Positions 26,649-34,845 of a stretch of DNA of 64,000 nt are shown here, piece after piece (within the stretch, counting starts at the first letter, position 1; every line of letters begins with the position of its first letter). Source of the DNA: Alsobacter sp045348435 (GTDB lineage: Bacteria; Pseudomonadota; Alphaproteobacteria; Rhizobiales; Beijerinckiaceae); contig NZ_CP157484.1 of assembly GCF_045348435.1 (NCBI RefSeq), positions 3,658,001-3,722,000 on the forward strand. Reading direction: 5' to 3'. The notes beneath the pieces were generated by a model, which was not told the DNA's origin, searched no databases, and saw nothing but the letters and a program-made list of their open reading frames with translations. The position numbers were made by a program, and so were the translations under genes.

Positions 26649-28276
26649 CGGCCGGATCTGCGCCCGACCGCGTCGCCGACCGGCTGGCCGCAGGGCTGCG
26701 CGCCGCGGGCGTCCGCCACGCGTTCGGCATGCCGGGCGGCGAGGTCATCGCCTTCATCGACGCCCTGGAGCGGGCGGGCGTGCGCTTCGTGCTGGCCCGT
26801 CACGAGACGGCGGCGGCCATCATGGCCGCAGGCGCGAGCGCAGCGGGCGGCGCGCCCGGCGTGCTCGTGACCACGCTGGGGCCCGGACTGGCGAACGCCA
26901 TCAACGGCGTCGCCGACGCCTGGCAGGAGCGCGCGCCGCTGCTCGTCATCTCGGGCGTGGTCGATCGCGCGATCCGGGGCCGCTACACCCACCAGGTCGT
27001 CGACCATGCGGCGCTGCTGCGCCCGCTCGTCAAGGCGTCGTTCGAGATCGAGGCCGAGAACGCCGAGCCCGTCCTGGCCCGGGCGCTCCGCCTCGCGCTG
27101 GCGCCTCCCTGTGGTCCCGTTCATTGTGACCTGTCGCCCGCCGTCGCCGAGACGCCGGCGCCGGCCGCTCCCCTCCCCTGGCCCGAACCGCGGGCGCTCC
27201 AGCCCAGGATCGATCCCTCCGATCCCCGCATCGCCGGCCTGCGCGCGCGCCTGCAGGCGTCCCGTCGGCCGCTGATCGTGGCCGGCTACGAGGCCGCCCG
27301 CGGGGGCGCCGCCGCCCCTCTGGCCGCCCTGCTTTCCCAACGGCCGATCCCCGTGGTCACCACCTACAAGGCGAAGGGGCTGGTCGACGATAGGCTGGCC
27401 TGCAGCCTCGGCGCCGCCGGGCTGTCTCCGCTGGCCGACCGCATCCTGCTGGACGTCGTGAAGCGCGCGGACCTCGTCATCCTGCTCGGCTATGACCCGA
27501 TCGAAATGCGCCCGGGCTGGCTCGACGCGTTCATGGACCCGGAGCAGGCCGTCGCGCTGGGAACAGGCCAGGACCACGCCATGCATGCGGCCGGCATGTG
27601 GATCGAGGGCGATCCCGCGGCGCTGGTCGCCGCCCTCGCGGAGGGCGCGAGCCCCGGCGACGGCTGGCCGGCGGGCGAGCCGGAGGCGGCCCGAAGGCGC
27701 CTGGACGAGGCCTTCGCCGGTCCCGCCGCCTGGGGCCCGCACGCGGTCGTCGAGATCCTGATGCAGGCGGCCGAAGCCGCGGACGCGATCGTGACGGTGG
27801 ACAGCGGCGCGCACCGCATCCTCCTCAGCCAGATGTGGAAGGCCTCCCGCCCCCTCGCGCTGCTGCAGTCCGCCGGCTGGTGCACGATGGGAAGCGCCCT
27901 GCCGCTGGCGATCGGCGCGGCCTTGGAGCAGCCCGGCCGCCGCGTGATCGCCGTGCTGGGCGATGGCGGGCTCGAGATGAGCCTGGGCGAACTCGGGACG
28001 CTGAGGGACGCCGGCCTCCCGGTGACCGTCGTCGTCCTGCAGGACCGCAGTCTCGGCCTCATCGAGTTGAAACAGTCCGCAGCCGGGCTGGCGCGGACCG
28101 GCGTGAGGCTGGGCGAGACCGATTACGTCGCGATCGCCCGCGCCTTCGGCGGCCACGCGGCGCTGTGCGCCGATCGCGGCGCCCTTCGGGCCGCCCTCGA
28201 CGACGCCGCCTCGCGCCCCGGCTTCACCCTGATCGCCTGCACCGTCGAAGCCCAGGACTATGTCGACCGGATCTGA
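26645..28276 (+). CDS. thiamine-diphosphate enzyme (acetolactate synthase-like large subunit)
   Basis: Enzyme of 543 residues with the three-domain ThDP fold. The Pyr domain begins with FGMPGGEVIAFIDALE and carries the catalytic Glu at about E54 (ARHETAAAIMAAG). The middle domain is about 195-330. The PP domain has the GDG motif (VLGDGGLEMSLGELGTL), but ends in QDRSLGLIELKQ rather than the usual NN, as in some ALS-like paralogues. No regulatory subunit (ilvN) or carboligation partner is adjacent, so it is probably not the biosynthetic IlvB. The reaction is unknown: a 2-oxoacid decarboxylase or carboligase. Its GTG start overlaps the upstream TTC38-like gene, and its end overlaps the OpgC-like gene by 17 bases. 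Confidence 0.85.
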   Translation: MTAGSAPDRVADRLAAGLRAAGVRHAFGMPGGEVIAFIDALERAGVRFVLARHETAAAIMAAGASAAGGAPGVLVTTLGPGLANAINGVADAWQERAPLLVISGVVDRAIRGRYTHQVVDHAALLRPLVKASFEIEAENAEPVLARALRLALAPPCGPVHCDLSPAVAETPAPAAPLPWPEPRALQPRIDPSDPRIAGLRARLQASRRPLIVAGYEAARGGAAAPLAALLSQRPIPVVTTYKAKGLVDDRLACSLGAAGLSPLADRILLDVVKRADLVILLGYDPIEMRPGWLDAFMDPEQAVALGTGQDHAMHAAGMWIEGDPAALVAALAEGASPGDGWPAGEPEAARRRLDEAFAGPAAWGPHAVVEILMQAAEAADAIVTVDSGAHRILLSQMWKASRPLALLQSAGWCTMGSALPLAIGAALEQPGRRVIAVLGDGGLEMSLGELGTLRDAGLPVTVVVLQDRSLGLIELKQSAAGLARTGVRLGETDYVAIARAFGGHAALCADRGALRAALDDAASRPGFTLIACTVEAQDYVDRI

Positions 28277-29516
28277 AGCCGCCCGACGCGCGCGCGACCC
28301 TCGCCTCGATTTCTTCCGCGGCCTCGGCATGTGCATCATCCTGATCGCGCACATCCCGTGGAATCCGTGGACCAACTGGATTCCGGCGCGCTTCGGCTTC
28401 AGCGACGCCGCGGACATGTTCGTGTTCTGCTCGGGCATGGCCTCCGCGATCGCGTTCGGGGCCGTGTTCGACCGCCATGGCTGGTGGGCCGGCGCGCGCC
28501 GCATCGTCCACCGTCTCTGGCAGGTGTACTGGGCGCATGTTGGCGTGGTGCTGGTGGTCCTGGCCGTGGCGGTCGGGATCGACCAAAGGCTCGGGGTCGA
28601 CCACTATGTCAGGGAGGAGCTCCTGCTCCAGCCGTTGCTGGACGCGCCCGGGCCTCGCCTGCTGGGCCTGCTGACGCTGCGCTACGTGCCGAACTACTTC
28701 GACATCCTGCCGATGTATCTCGTCATCCTGGCGATGACGCCCGCAGCCATGCTGCTCGCCCGCCGCAGCCCTCTCCTGGCCATCGGGGCCTCGGTGGCGC
28801 TCTGGACCGGCGCCCAGCTCGGGCTGCTCGAACTCACGGCGGACGCGGCCACGGGCCGGCCCTGGTTCTTCAATCCGTTCGCCTGGCAGATGGTGTTCTT
28901 CACGGGCTTCGCCTTCGCCCGGGGATGGCTGCCGCCGCCGCCCCGCAGCGGCGCGCTCATGCTCGCGGCCCTGGTGGCCGTGGCGGCGAGCGCTCCCTTC
29001 AGCTGCCAGCGAGAGTTTGCGTGCTACGCCGGCTTCGGGGCCATCCCGGCGCTCGGGGACGCGCACGACGCGCTGGGCCCATGGATCTCCAAGACGCAGC
29101 TCGGCCCCCTGCGCTACGCGCATTTCCTCGGGACCGCCTATCTGGCCTACCTGGCCGTCGGCGAAGGCGGCCGAAGGCTCTCCGGCGTGGTGGCCGTGGC
29201 CTTGCAGAGGATCGGCCGCCAGACCCTGGCGGTCTTCCTGACCGGCCTCGTCGCCGCCCAGGTCCTGGGCGCGGCGCTGGATGTCGCCGGGCGATCCGCG
29301 ATGACGGTCCTGGCCGCCAACGTCGCCGGTCAGCTCATCCTGTTCGGGGCGGCCTTCGTCGTCAGCGCCTTCAAGGCCCCTCCCGGACGAGCCCGGACGA
29401 GAGACGCGCCGGAAGCGCCGCCCCGCCTCCATCCGGCCGGCGCTCCGACGCGCGGGGCGACCCTCGCGGACGCCACGGGCGCAGGACGAGAAAGGTCGCT
29501 CGAGCCGTCCGCCTGA
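28260..29516 (+). CDS. OpgC-domain integral membrane protein
   Basis: Polytopic membrane protein of 418 residues. The N-terminus RDPRLDFFRGLGMCIILIAHIPWNPWTNWIPARFGFSDAADMFVFCSGM is the OpgC opening, with the conserved D-R-G and H of membrane acyl/succinyl-transferases. About ten hydrophobic segments follow. OpgC of Rhodobacter adds succinyl groups to osmoregulated periplasmic glucans; OpgC-domain paralogues in rhizobia are often of unassigned substrate. The C-terminal 50 residues are polar and low-complexity. It overlaps the ThDP gene by 17 bases, and no glucan synthase (opgG/H) is nearby. Confidence 0.85.
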   Translation: MSTGSEAARRARDPRLDFFRGLGMCIILIAHIPWNPWTNWIPARFGFSDAADMFVFCSGMASAIAFGAVFDRHGWWAGARRIVHRLWQVYWAHVGVVLVVLAVAVGIDQRLGVDHYVREELLLQPLLDAPGPRLLGLLTLRYVPNYFDILPMYLVILAMTPAAMLLARRSPLLAIGASVALWTGAQLGLLELTADAATGRPWFFNPFAWQMVFFTGFAFARGWLPPPPRSGALMLAALVAVAASAPFSCQREFACYAGFGAIPALGDAHDALGPWISKTQLGPLRYAHFLGTAYLAYLAVGEGGRRLSGVVAVALQRIGRQTLAVFLTGLVAAQVLGAALDVAGRSAMTVLAANVAGQLILFGAAFVVSAFKAPPGRARTRDAPEAPPRLHPAGAPTRGATLADATGAGRERSLEPSA

Positions 29517-29645
29517 CCGGGAGCCGCTCATGACCGCCGTCGCATCGGCCCCAGGAGACGGCGCTCGACGAGTAGCCTTCTCAGACCGTCGCGCCGCGCC
29601 GCAGGGGTTGCGCCGCGCGCCATGAAACCCTAGGAAACCTAACGG

Positions 29646-29721
29646 GGGCCTGTAGCTCAATGGTTAGAGCCGACCGCTCATAACGGTCTGGTTGCAGGTT
29701 CGAGTCCTGCCGGGCCCACCA
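29646..29721 (+). tRNA. tRNA with CAU anticodon (probably tRNA-Ile2, alternatively tRNA-Met)
   Basis: A 76-base cloverleaf with encoded CCA. Acceptor GGGCCTG pairs with CGGGCCC (one G-T). The D arm has AGCTCAATGGTTAGAGC. The anticodon stem GACCG/CGGTC encloses CTCATAA, anticodon CAT. The T arm reads GCAGGTTCGAGTCCTGC. The G-rich acceptor and A73 discriminator resemble the isoleucine tRNA whose C34 is converted to lysidine by TilS, rather than elongator Met. It lies 12 bases before the convergent end of the FAD dehydrogenase gene. Confidence 0.92.
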
Positions 29722-29733
29722 CCCTCCCTCCCG

Positions 29734-31452
29734 TCACTCCGGCGTGCGTCCCAGGGCGTGTTGGACGGCGCGGTAGGCGAAGGCGATGGCGGGGCCGATG
29801 GTGACGCCGGGGCCCGGATAGGTTCCGCCCATGACGGACTGCGCCTCGTTCCCGCAGGCGTAGAGACGCCCGATCGGCCGGTCGTCGCCCTTCAGCACCT
29901 GCGCCCAGGCGTCCACCGCCAGGCCCGTCGCCGCCCCGATGTCGGCCGGATAGAGCCGCACCGCGTAGAAGGGCGGGGCGTCGATCCGCCCCAAGGTGGG
30001 GTTGGGCCACCCCGCCGCCGCGTCGCCGTTGACCCGGTGATAGGCGGTCGAACCGCGGCCGAAGTCGGGATCCACGCCGGTCTTGGCCGCGGCGTTCATG
30101 GCCGCGACGGTGGTCTCGAGCGCAGCCGCGTCGATCCCGAGCTTGCCGGCCAATTCGGCCAGGGTTCGGCCCTCGACCAGATAGCCGTCGTCCAGGAAGG
30201 GCCGGAGCGTCCGGGCGCCCATGCGGACCATGCCGAGGCCGTATTTCCGCAGGCCCGCCGCGTCGGTCACGATGAAGCTCGGGATGCAGGGCGCGGTCCC
30301 GTCCGCCTCCAACATCGCCTTCGCGAACAGGTGGTAGGACGCGGACTCGTTGACGAAACGCCGGCCGGCCTGGTTGACGCAGACCGTGCCGGGCTTGCTG
30401 CGGTCCATCACGAAATGCGGGAACACCGCCGTGCTCCCGTCGGCGCGCTTGCGGATCGAGACCGGGGCCCAGAACGCGTGGTCCTGCGCGCCTTCGCCGA
30501 ACCGCGCGCCGAGACCCAGCGCGAGATCCTGCAGGGCGCCGGTCGCGCCGGGCGCGCACGGGCTCTCGGCCGGCGCGGGCGCGGGCAGCATCTCGGCCCG
30601 GCGGGCGGGGTGGCGGGTGAAGCCTCCCCCGGCCAGCACGACGCCGCGCGTCGCCTGGATGCGCCGGACCACGCCGCCGCTTTCGAGCACGACGCCCTCC
30701 ACCCCGGCCGGACCGGCGACCAGCTCGCGCGTCTCGGTCCGGACGAGAATGTCGACGCCGCGCTTCTGGAGCGTCAGCAGCATGCGCCCGACCAGGGCGT
30801 TGCCCATGACCAGCCGGCTCCCGCGGCGGCCGGCCAGCCGATCCAGCCCGTATCGGCCGAGGATCCGCAGCGCATGCAGCGTGGATGCGGAGCTCTTGCC
30901 GAGCTTCAGAAGGTGGCCGATGTCCGTGCGGTCCACCATCATGCCGCCCAGGATGGTGAATTCGGGGATCGGCGGGCGGATCAGCCCGAGATCGTCGCCC
31001 AGCTCGCGCCCGTCGAACGGCAGGGGCTCGAGGGCCCGCCCCCGCAGGGTCGCGCCCTCATGCTGCTGCTCGTAGTCGGGATGCGTCGCATAGGGACGGA
31101 AATGGACGTCGCTGTCGCGTTCGAGCCGCGCGATCGCGGCCGGGCCGCTCTCCAGGAAGGCGTCACGCAGGCTCCGCGGCGCATGGTTTCCGACCACGCC
31201 CGACAGGTAGCGGGACGCGTTCTCGACGGAATCATCCGCCGCCACCGTGGCCGCATGCAGCGAGTTCGGGACCCAGGCCGACGCGGCGGACAGGGCCGTG
31301 GTCCCGCCCAGATGAGCGGTCCGCTCCACCAGCAGCACCCGGGCGCCGTCCAGCGCCGCGAAGACCGCGGCCGCCATGCCTCCCGCCCCGGCGCCCAGCA
31401 CGACGCAGTCATAGGCCGCCCCGTCGACGATCTGGTCGAGCGTCCGGATCAC
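29734..31452 (-). CDS. FAD-dependent dehydrogenase (3-ketosteroid-delta1-dehydrogenase/fumarate-reductase-like)
   Basis: Flavoprotein of 572 residues. The N-terminal Rossmann motif is DCVVLGAGAGGMAAAVFAALDGARVLLVE, with the acidic ribose-binding Glu. Then come GGTTALSAASAWVPN and RGVVLAGGGFTRHPARRAEML, and the C-terminal FAD_binding_2 features PPFYAVRLYPADIGAATGLAVDAWAQVL and LYACGNEAQSVMGGTYPGPGVTIGPAIAFAYRA. The closest recognised pattern is that of KstD-like enzymes, which desaturate a ring next to a ketone; urocanate or fumarate reductases are alternatives. It is the third gene after an A/B-barrel-like protein and a shikimate-dehydrogenase-like gene, only 10 bases from the latter, so it probably acts on the same ring substrate. 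Confidence 0.88.
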   Translation of the reverse strand: MIRTLDQIVDGAAYDCVVLGAGAGGMAAAVFAALDGARVLLVERTAHLGGTTALSAASAWVPNSLHAATVAADDSVENASRYLSGVVGNHAPRSLRDAFLESGPAAIARLERDSDVHFRPYATHPDYEQQHEGATLRGRALEPLPFDGRELGDDLGLIRPPIPEFTILGGMMVDRTDIGHLLKLGKSSASTLHALRILGRYGLDRLAGRRGSRLVMGNALVGRMLLTLQKRGVDILVRTETRELVAGPAGVEGVVLESGGVVRRIQATRGVVLAGGGFTRHPARRAEMLPAPAPAESPCAPGATGALQDLALGLGARFGEGAQDHAFWAPVSIRKRADGSTAVFPHFVMDRSKPGTVCVNQAGRRFVNESASYHLFAKAMLEADGTAPCIPSFIVTDAAGLRKYGLGMVRMGARTLRPFLDDGYLVEGRTLAELAGKLGIDAAALETTVAAMNAAAKTGVDPDFGRGSTAYHRVNGDAAAGWPNPTLGRIDAPPFYAVRLYPADIGAATGLAVDAWAQVLKGDDRPIGRLYACGNEAQSVMGGTYPGPGVTIGPAIAFAYRAVQHALGRTPE

Positions 31453-31462
31453 GGGCGCGGCC

Positions 31463-32266
31463 TCAGGACGGGTCGGCGAAGAGGAGGAAATCGACCATCG
31501 CTCCCTGCAGGGCCTGGTACATGTCCGTCCCGGTCGAGGTCCTGCAGCCGAGCCGGCGCGCCGCCTCCACCAGCGGAGACACCGCCGGGACCGTGATCAC
31601 GCATCCCACCGCCATGGCGGCGGTCAGCCGGTCGAGATCCACCGGAGGCGGGTCCTCGGGCCGCATGCCCGCCGGGGTCGCGTTGGCGATCAGGTCGAAG
31701 CCGGACGGGTCCGGCGAACCCACGCTCACTTTGGCTCGGCCGAGGCCGTCGAGGCGGCCGATCAGGCTGTCGCGACGCGACGCGTCCTCGTCGTGGATGG
31801 CGAGCGCGCTCACCCCGGCCTCCACGAGGGCCAGCGCGATCGCCGACCCCGCGCCGCCGGCGCCGACCAGGAGCGCGCTGCGGCCGGCCGGGTCGAAACC
31901 CTGCTGGCGAAGCGCGCCGACGAAGCCGACGCCGTCCACCATCTCGCCGTGCCATCCGCCGTCCGGATTGCGGCGCATGATGTTGCAGGCGCGCAGGAAT
32001 CGGGCCCTGTCCGTCGCCGTCCGGCAATGCTCGAAGCAGCCGAACTTGTGCGGCACGGTCACGATGATCCCGTCGAGGTTCTTCAGCCGGTCGCAACTGT
32101 CCAGGAAGGCCTTCAGGTCTTCGGTTCCCACCTGCACGGGCGCCAGCAGCCCGTCATGGCCCCGCGCCGCGAAGGCCTCCGTGACGCCGGCCGGCGACTT
32201 CACCTGCGCGATCGGGTCTCCGACGATGATGTTGAGGCGGGTCGCGCCGCTGAGTTGAAAAGGCAC
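31463..32266 (-). CDS. shikimate/quinate dehydrogenase-like protein (AroE family)
   Basis: NAD(P)-dependent oxidoreductase of 267 residues. Family features: GDPIAQVKSPAGVTEAF (the SxS region reads VKSP), IIVTVPHKFGCF with the catalytic Lys, GEMVDGVGFVGALR with the catalytic Asp, and the nucleotide loop VGAGGAGSAIALAL. A GTG at 32266 preceded by GGAG is chosen over an earlier ATG. Placement with a type II dehydroquinase in the same locus, rather than with the aromatic biosynthesis genes, suggests a catabolic role such as quinate or shikimate oxidation. Cofactor preference cannot be read with confidence. Confidence 0.85.
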   Translation of the reverse strand: MPFQLSGATRLNIIVGDPIAQVKSPAGVTEAFAARGHDGLLAPVQVGTEDLKAFLDSCDRLKNLDGIIVTVPHKFGCFEHCRTATDRARFLRACNIMRRNPDGGWHGEMVDGVGFVGALRQQGFDPAGRSALLVGAGGAGSAIALALVEAGVSALAIHDEDASRRDSLIGRLDGLGRAKVSVGSPDPSGFDLIANATPAGMRPEDPPPVDLDRLTAAMAVGCVITVPAVSPLVEAARRLGCRTSTGTDMYQALQGAMVDFLLFADPS

Positions 32267-32306
32267 CTTGCACGCTCCTGGAGGCGGCGCGAATCCCGCG
32301 CCGTCC

Positions 32307-32987
32307 TCACCGCATCGGGGACAGAAGTTCGAACTCCAGCGCATAGGCGTTCGACGCGAGGTCGCGCGCCCCCGCCCCGGCCAGGATCGCCCGCACGTCG
32401 GCGTCGGCCCGCGCCAGGACGGCGGGGCCGAGGCCTTCGATCAGGACGAGATGCGTGAAGGATGCGGAGTGGACGCTGGGCCGCATGCGCGTCTCCGCCG
32501 TCTCGCCTCCGGTCGCCGCCGCCTCGTGCCTGGCCACGTGGACGGCCGTCACGCCGGGGAGCGCGCGCAGGCGCAGCGCCGCCGCCGCGAGGTCGCCCTC
32601 GAAGCGGGCCCGGTCGCCGTCGGGGCCAGCGAGGCGGACGGTGGCCATGCCGCCGCCGACGCCCTGCCCCACCGTCAGCAGCACCTCGCAGCCGCCGCGC
32701 AGGAAGGAGGTCATGGTCGGCTGCACGCGGTTGGACCATGCGGTCGGATTGTTCAGGCGCGCCAGATAGCCGGGCGAGCGGAAGGTTTCGAGATGCGCGC
32801 CCTCATAGAGCGTGAAGGTGGGATGGGGCTCGAGCGACCAGTCGCTGAAGCGGCGGCCGCGCAGGAAGCCCGGAACGCCCAGCCTTTCCGGCATGTGCTC
32901 GTGGGTGTGCCAGGCCTGGTACTCGTCCTGCTGGCCGGGCTGAACGCCATGCCAGATCCCCACCAGCGCTTGTCCCAACAGCGGCAT
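32307..32987 (-). CDS. ferredoxin-like A/B-barrel (EthD/DUF4286-like) protein, first copy
   Basis: Protein of 226 residues with two ferredoxin-like halves. The first half has the motif YQAWHTHEHMPERLGVPGFLRGRRF, followed by FTLYEGAHLETFRSPGYLARLNNPTAWSNRV. The second half ends FTHLVLIEGLG. The WH..EHMPERL.VPGF.RGRR motif is shared with the gene at 38586-39284, so the two are paralogues that flank the locus. Proteins of this fold include EthD, muconolactone isomerase and antibiotic monooxygenases, but no catalytic assignment can be made. It is the first gene of the divergent operon, with a candidate operator 96 bases upstream. Confidence 0.7.
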   Translation of the reverse strand: MPLLGQALVGIWHGVQPGQQDEYQAWHTHEHMPERLGVPGFLRGRRFSDWSLEPHPTFTLYEGAHLETFRSPGYLARLNNPTAWSNRVQPTMTSFLRGGCEVLLTVGQGVGGGMATVRLAGPDGDRARFEGDLAAAALRLRALPGVTAVHVARHEAAATGGETAETRMRPSVHSASFTHLVLIEGLGPAVLARADADVRAILAGAGARDLASNAYALEFELLSPMR

Positions 32988-33082
32988 TTCGCGTTTCCGG
33001 ATGGCGACGGCGCCGTACGCGGCCCGCCGGGGCGCTTGCGCGAAGCCGCGGAACGTCCCAACGTCTTGCGTCGCAGCTTATT

Positions 33083-33098
33083 ATCTGACTAGTTAGTG
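33083..33098. promoter_or_regulatory. candidate TetR operator, divergent site
   Basis: ATCTGACTAGTTAGTG on the plus strand. Its reverse complement contains ACTAACTAGT, identical over ten bases to the site upstream of the transporter operon at 44909-44924. It lies between the divergent A/B-barrel-like gene (start 32987) and tetR (start 33186), about 90 bases from each. The right half fits the half-site AGTTRGTC at 7 of 8 positions; the left half is weaker. Confidence 0.65.
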
Positions 33099-33185
33099 AA
33101 TTAGGGCGCCAGTGTCAAACGACGTCCCCTGGAGCCGGCGCGCCAGCCGCCCCGGATACGGCCTCGGCAGGATGAGAACGCGTCG

Positions 33186-33905
33186 ATGACTCTGGACCGA
33201 ATCGACCCGCGAACGAGCCGCCGCCGCCCGGGCCGCCCCCGCAGCGCCGGCGCCGGCGAGGCGGGGCGCCCGGGTTCGGCCGAAGGGCCACAGGCCGACA
33301 TCCTGCGCGTCGCGACGGAGGAATTCGCCGCCAACGGGCTGAGCGGCGCGCGCGTCGACGCCATTGCGGAGCGCACCCGCACGACCAAGGGGATGATCTA
33401 TTACTACTACGGCAGCAAGGAAGGCCTCTACATCGCCGTCCTGGAGCGCGCCTACAGCTCCATCCGCTCGGCCGAGGATCACGCCCGCTTCGCGACCCTG
33501 CCGCCCCGGGAGGCGGTCACCGCGCTGGTGGAGGCCTCCTTCGACTTCCATTGGAAGAACCCGCATGTCGGGCGCCTGATCAGCATCGAGAACATCAACG
33601 GGGCGCGCTATTTGGAGCAGGCGCCGCGCATCAAGGAGCAGAACGTCTCGGCGATCGCGGCCTGGGATCTGGTGCTGACGGCCGGCCAGAAGGCCGGGCT
33701 CTTCCGCCACGACGTCAGCCCGGTCGACCTGCACGCCTTCGTCAGTTCGCTGTGCCTGTTCCGGGTCACCAACAGGGCGACCTTCAAGGCGATCTTCGAC
33801 ATCGACTTTGCCGACGACGCCGTGCGCGCGCGGCATCGCAGGCTGATCGTCGCGATGGTCCTGGAGTTCCTCTGCGGCGAGGACGACGCGCCGGCGCAGG
33901 CCTGA
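33186..33905 (+). CDS. TetR-family transcriptional regulator
   Basis: Regulator of 239 residues. After a basic, proline- and glycine-rich leader comes the TetR HTH: ILRVATEEFAANGLSGARVDAIAERTRTTKGMIYYYYGSKEGLYIAVLERAY. The C-terminal ligand-binding domain (about 95-235) has REAVTALVEASFDFHWKNPHVGRLISIENI and CLFRVTNRATFKAIFD, resembling the TetR_C_33/RutR-like group. It heads the plus-strand operon and is divergent from the A/B-barrel-like operon. The shared ACTAACTAGT sites make it the likely repressor of this locus and of the convergent transporter operon. The inducer is probably the imported compound or a product of it. Confidence 0.9.
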   Translation: MTLDRIDPRTSRRRPGRPRSAGAGEAGRPGSAEGPQADILRVATEEFAANGLSGARVDAIAERTRTTKGMIYYYYGSKEGLYIAVLERAYSSIRSAEDHARFATLPPREAVTALVEASFDFHWKNPHVGRLISIENINGARYLEQAPRIKEQNVSAIAAWDLVLTAGQKAGLFRHDVSPVDLHAFVSSLCLFRVTNRATFKAIFDIDFADDAVRARHRRLIVAMVLEFLCGEDDAPAQA

Positions 33906-33934
33906 GCAGTCCAGGTCACAAGGGAGAGCAACGC

Positions 33935-34840
33935 ATGAAGATCCTGATCACGGGCGGAGCCGGCTTCCTCGGCGCCTGGATCGCCAAGCGCCTCGTCGAG
34001 GGGGGCTGCGAGGTCCGCATCTTCGACCGCAGCGACGATCCCCGCCTGGTGCGCGCCATCGTCGGCGAGGCCGCCGACGCCATCGAGTTCCGCACGGGCG
34101 ACGTCACCAGCGGCCCGGACGTCCTCGCGGCCGCCGAGGGCTGCGCCAGCGTCGCCCATCTGGCGGCGCTGCTGACGCCGGCCTGCCAGGCCGACCCGAT
34201 CCGGGGCGCGAACGTCAACGTCAACGGAACGCTGAACGTCTTCGAGGCGGCGCGGAAGCTCGGCCTGCGATCCGTCGTCTACGCCAGCAGCGCCGGCGTG
34301 TTCGGCCCCGCGGATGGCGTCCATCCCGCGCCAAGCACGCTCTACGGCGCTTACAAGCTCGCCTGCGAGGGCGTCGGACGGGCCTATGCGCTCGACCATG
34401 GGGTGGCGAGCGTCGGCTTCAGGCCCCTGGTGGTCTACGGGCCGGGCCGCGAGGTCGGCTCGACGGCCGGGGCCACCCTCGCCTGCCGCCACGCCGTGGA
34501 GGGCCGCCCCTACGCGATCCCGTTCACGGGCGAGACGGACATGATCTTCGTGGACGACGTCGCGGCCGCGTTCGCGGCGGCGCTGCTGCGCCCCATCACG
34601 GGCGCCCATGTGTTCAACCTGCGCGGCGAGGTCGCCAGCGTGGACGCCATCATCGCCGAGATCCGCAAGCGCGCGCCAGGCGCGCGGCTCACCGCCGAGG
34701 GCCCGCCCGTCCCGATCACGTCGCAGATCGAGGCGCATGACCTCGCCCCGGTGCTCGGCCCGTTGCCGACCACCTCGCTGGCCGCGGGGATCGAACGCAC
34801 CATGGCGTTCTACCAGGCCGCCGGCCGGTCGGGCGCCTGA
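33935..34840 (+). CDS. NAD-dependent epimerase/dehydratase family protein
   Basis: Extended-SDR enzyme of 301 residues. NAD-binding loop ITGGAGFLGAWIAKRL (residues 5-20), the VAHLAALL strand, catalytic Ser in VVYASSAGVFGP, and YGAYKLACE with the catalytic Tyr-x-x-x-Lys. The C-terminal part reads GETDMIFVDDVAAAFAAAL and HVFNLRGEVASVDAIIAEIRK. An AGGGAGAG site sits before the ATG. It follows tetR by 29 bases and precedes the M24 gene by 5, consistent with one operon. Members oxidise or epimerise hydroxyls on sugars or cyclic alcohols; the substrate is unknown. Confidence 0.88.
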   Translation: MKILITGGAGFLGAWIAKRLVEGGCEVRIFDRSDDPRLVRAIVGEAADAIEFRTGDVTSGPDVLAAAEGCASVAHLAALLTPACQADPIRGANVNVNGTLNVFEAARKLGLRSVVYASSAGVFGPADGVHPAPSTLYGAYKLACEGVGRAYALDHGVASVGFRPLVVYGPGREVGSTAGATLACRHAVEGRPYAIPFTGETDMIFVDDVAAAFAAALLRPITGAHVFNLRGEVASVDAIIAEIRKRAPGARLTAEGPPVPITSQIEAHDLAPVLGPLPTTSLAAGIERTMAFYQAAGRSGA

Positions 34841-34845
34841 GGCGC

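Noticed and set aside
26645..28276. Biosynthetic acetolactate synthase IlvB
   Set aside because: No small regulatory subunit follows, and the QDRS sequence replaces the usual NN of the ThDP motif, so a different ThDP reaction is more likely.
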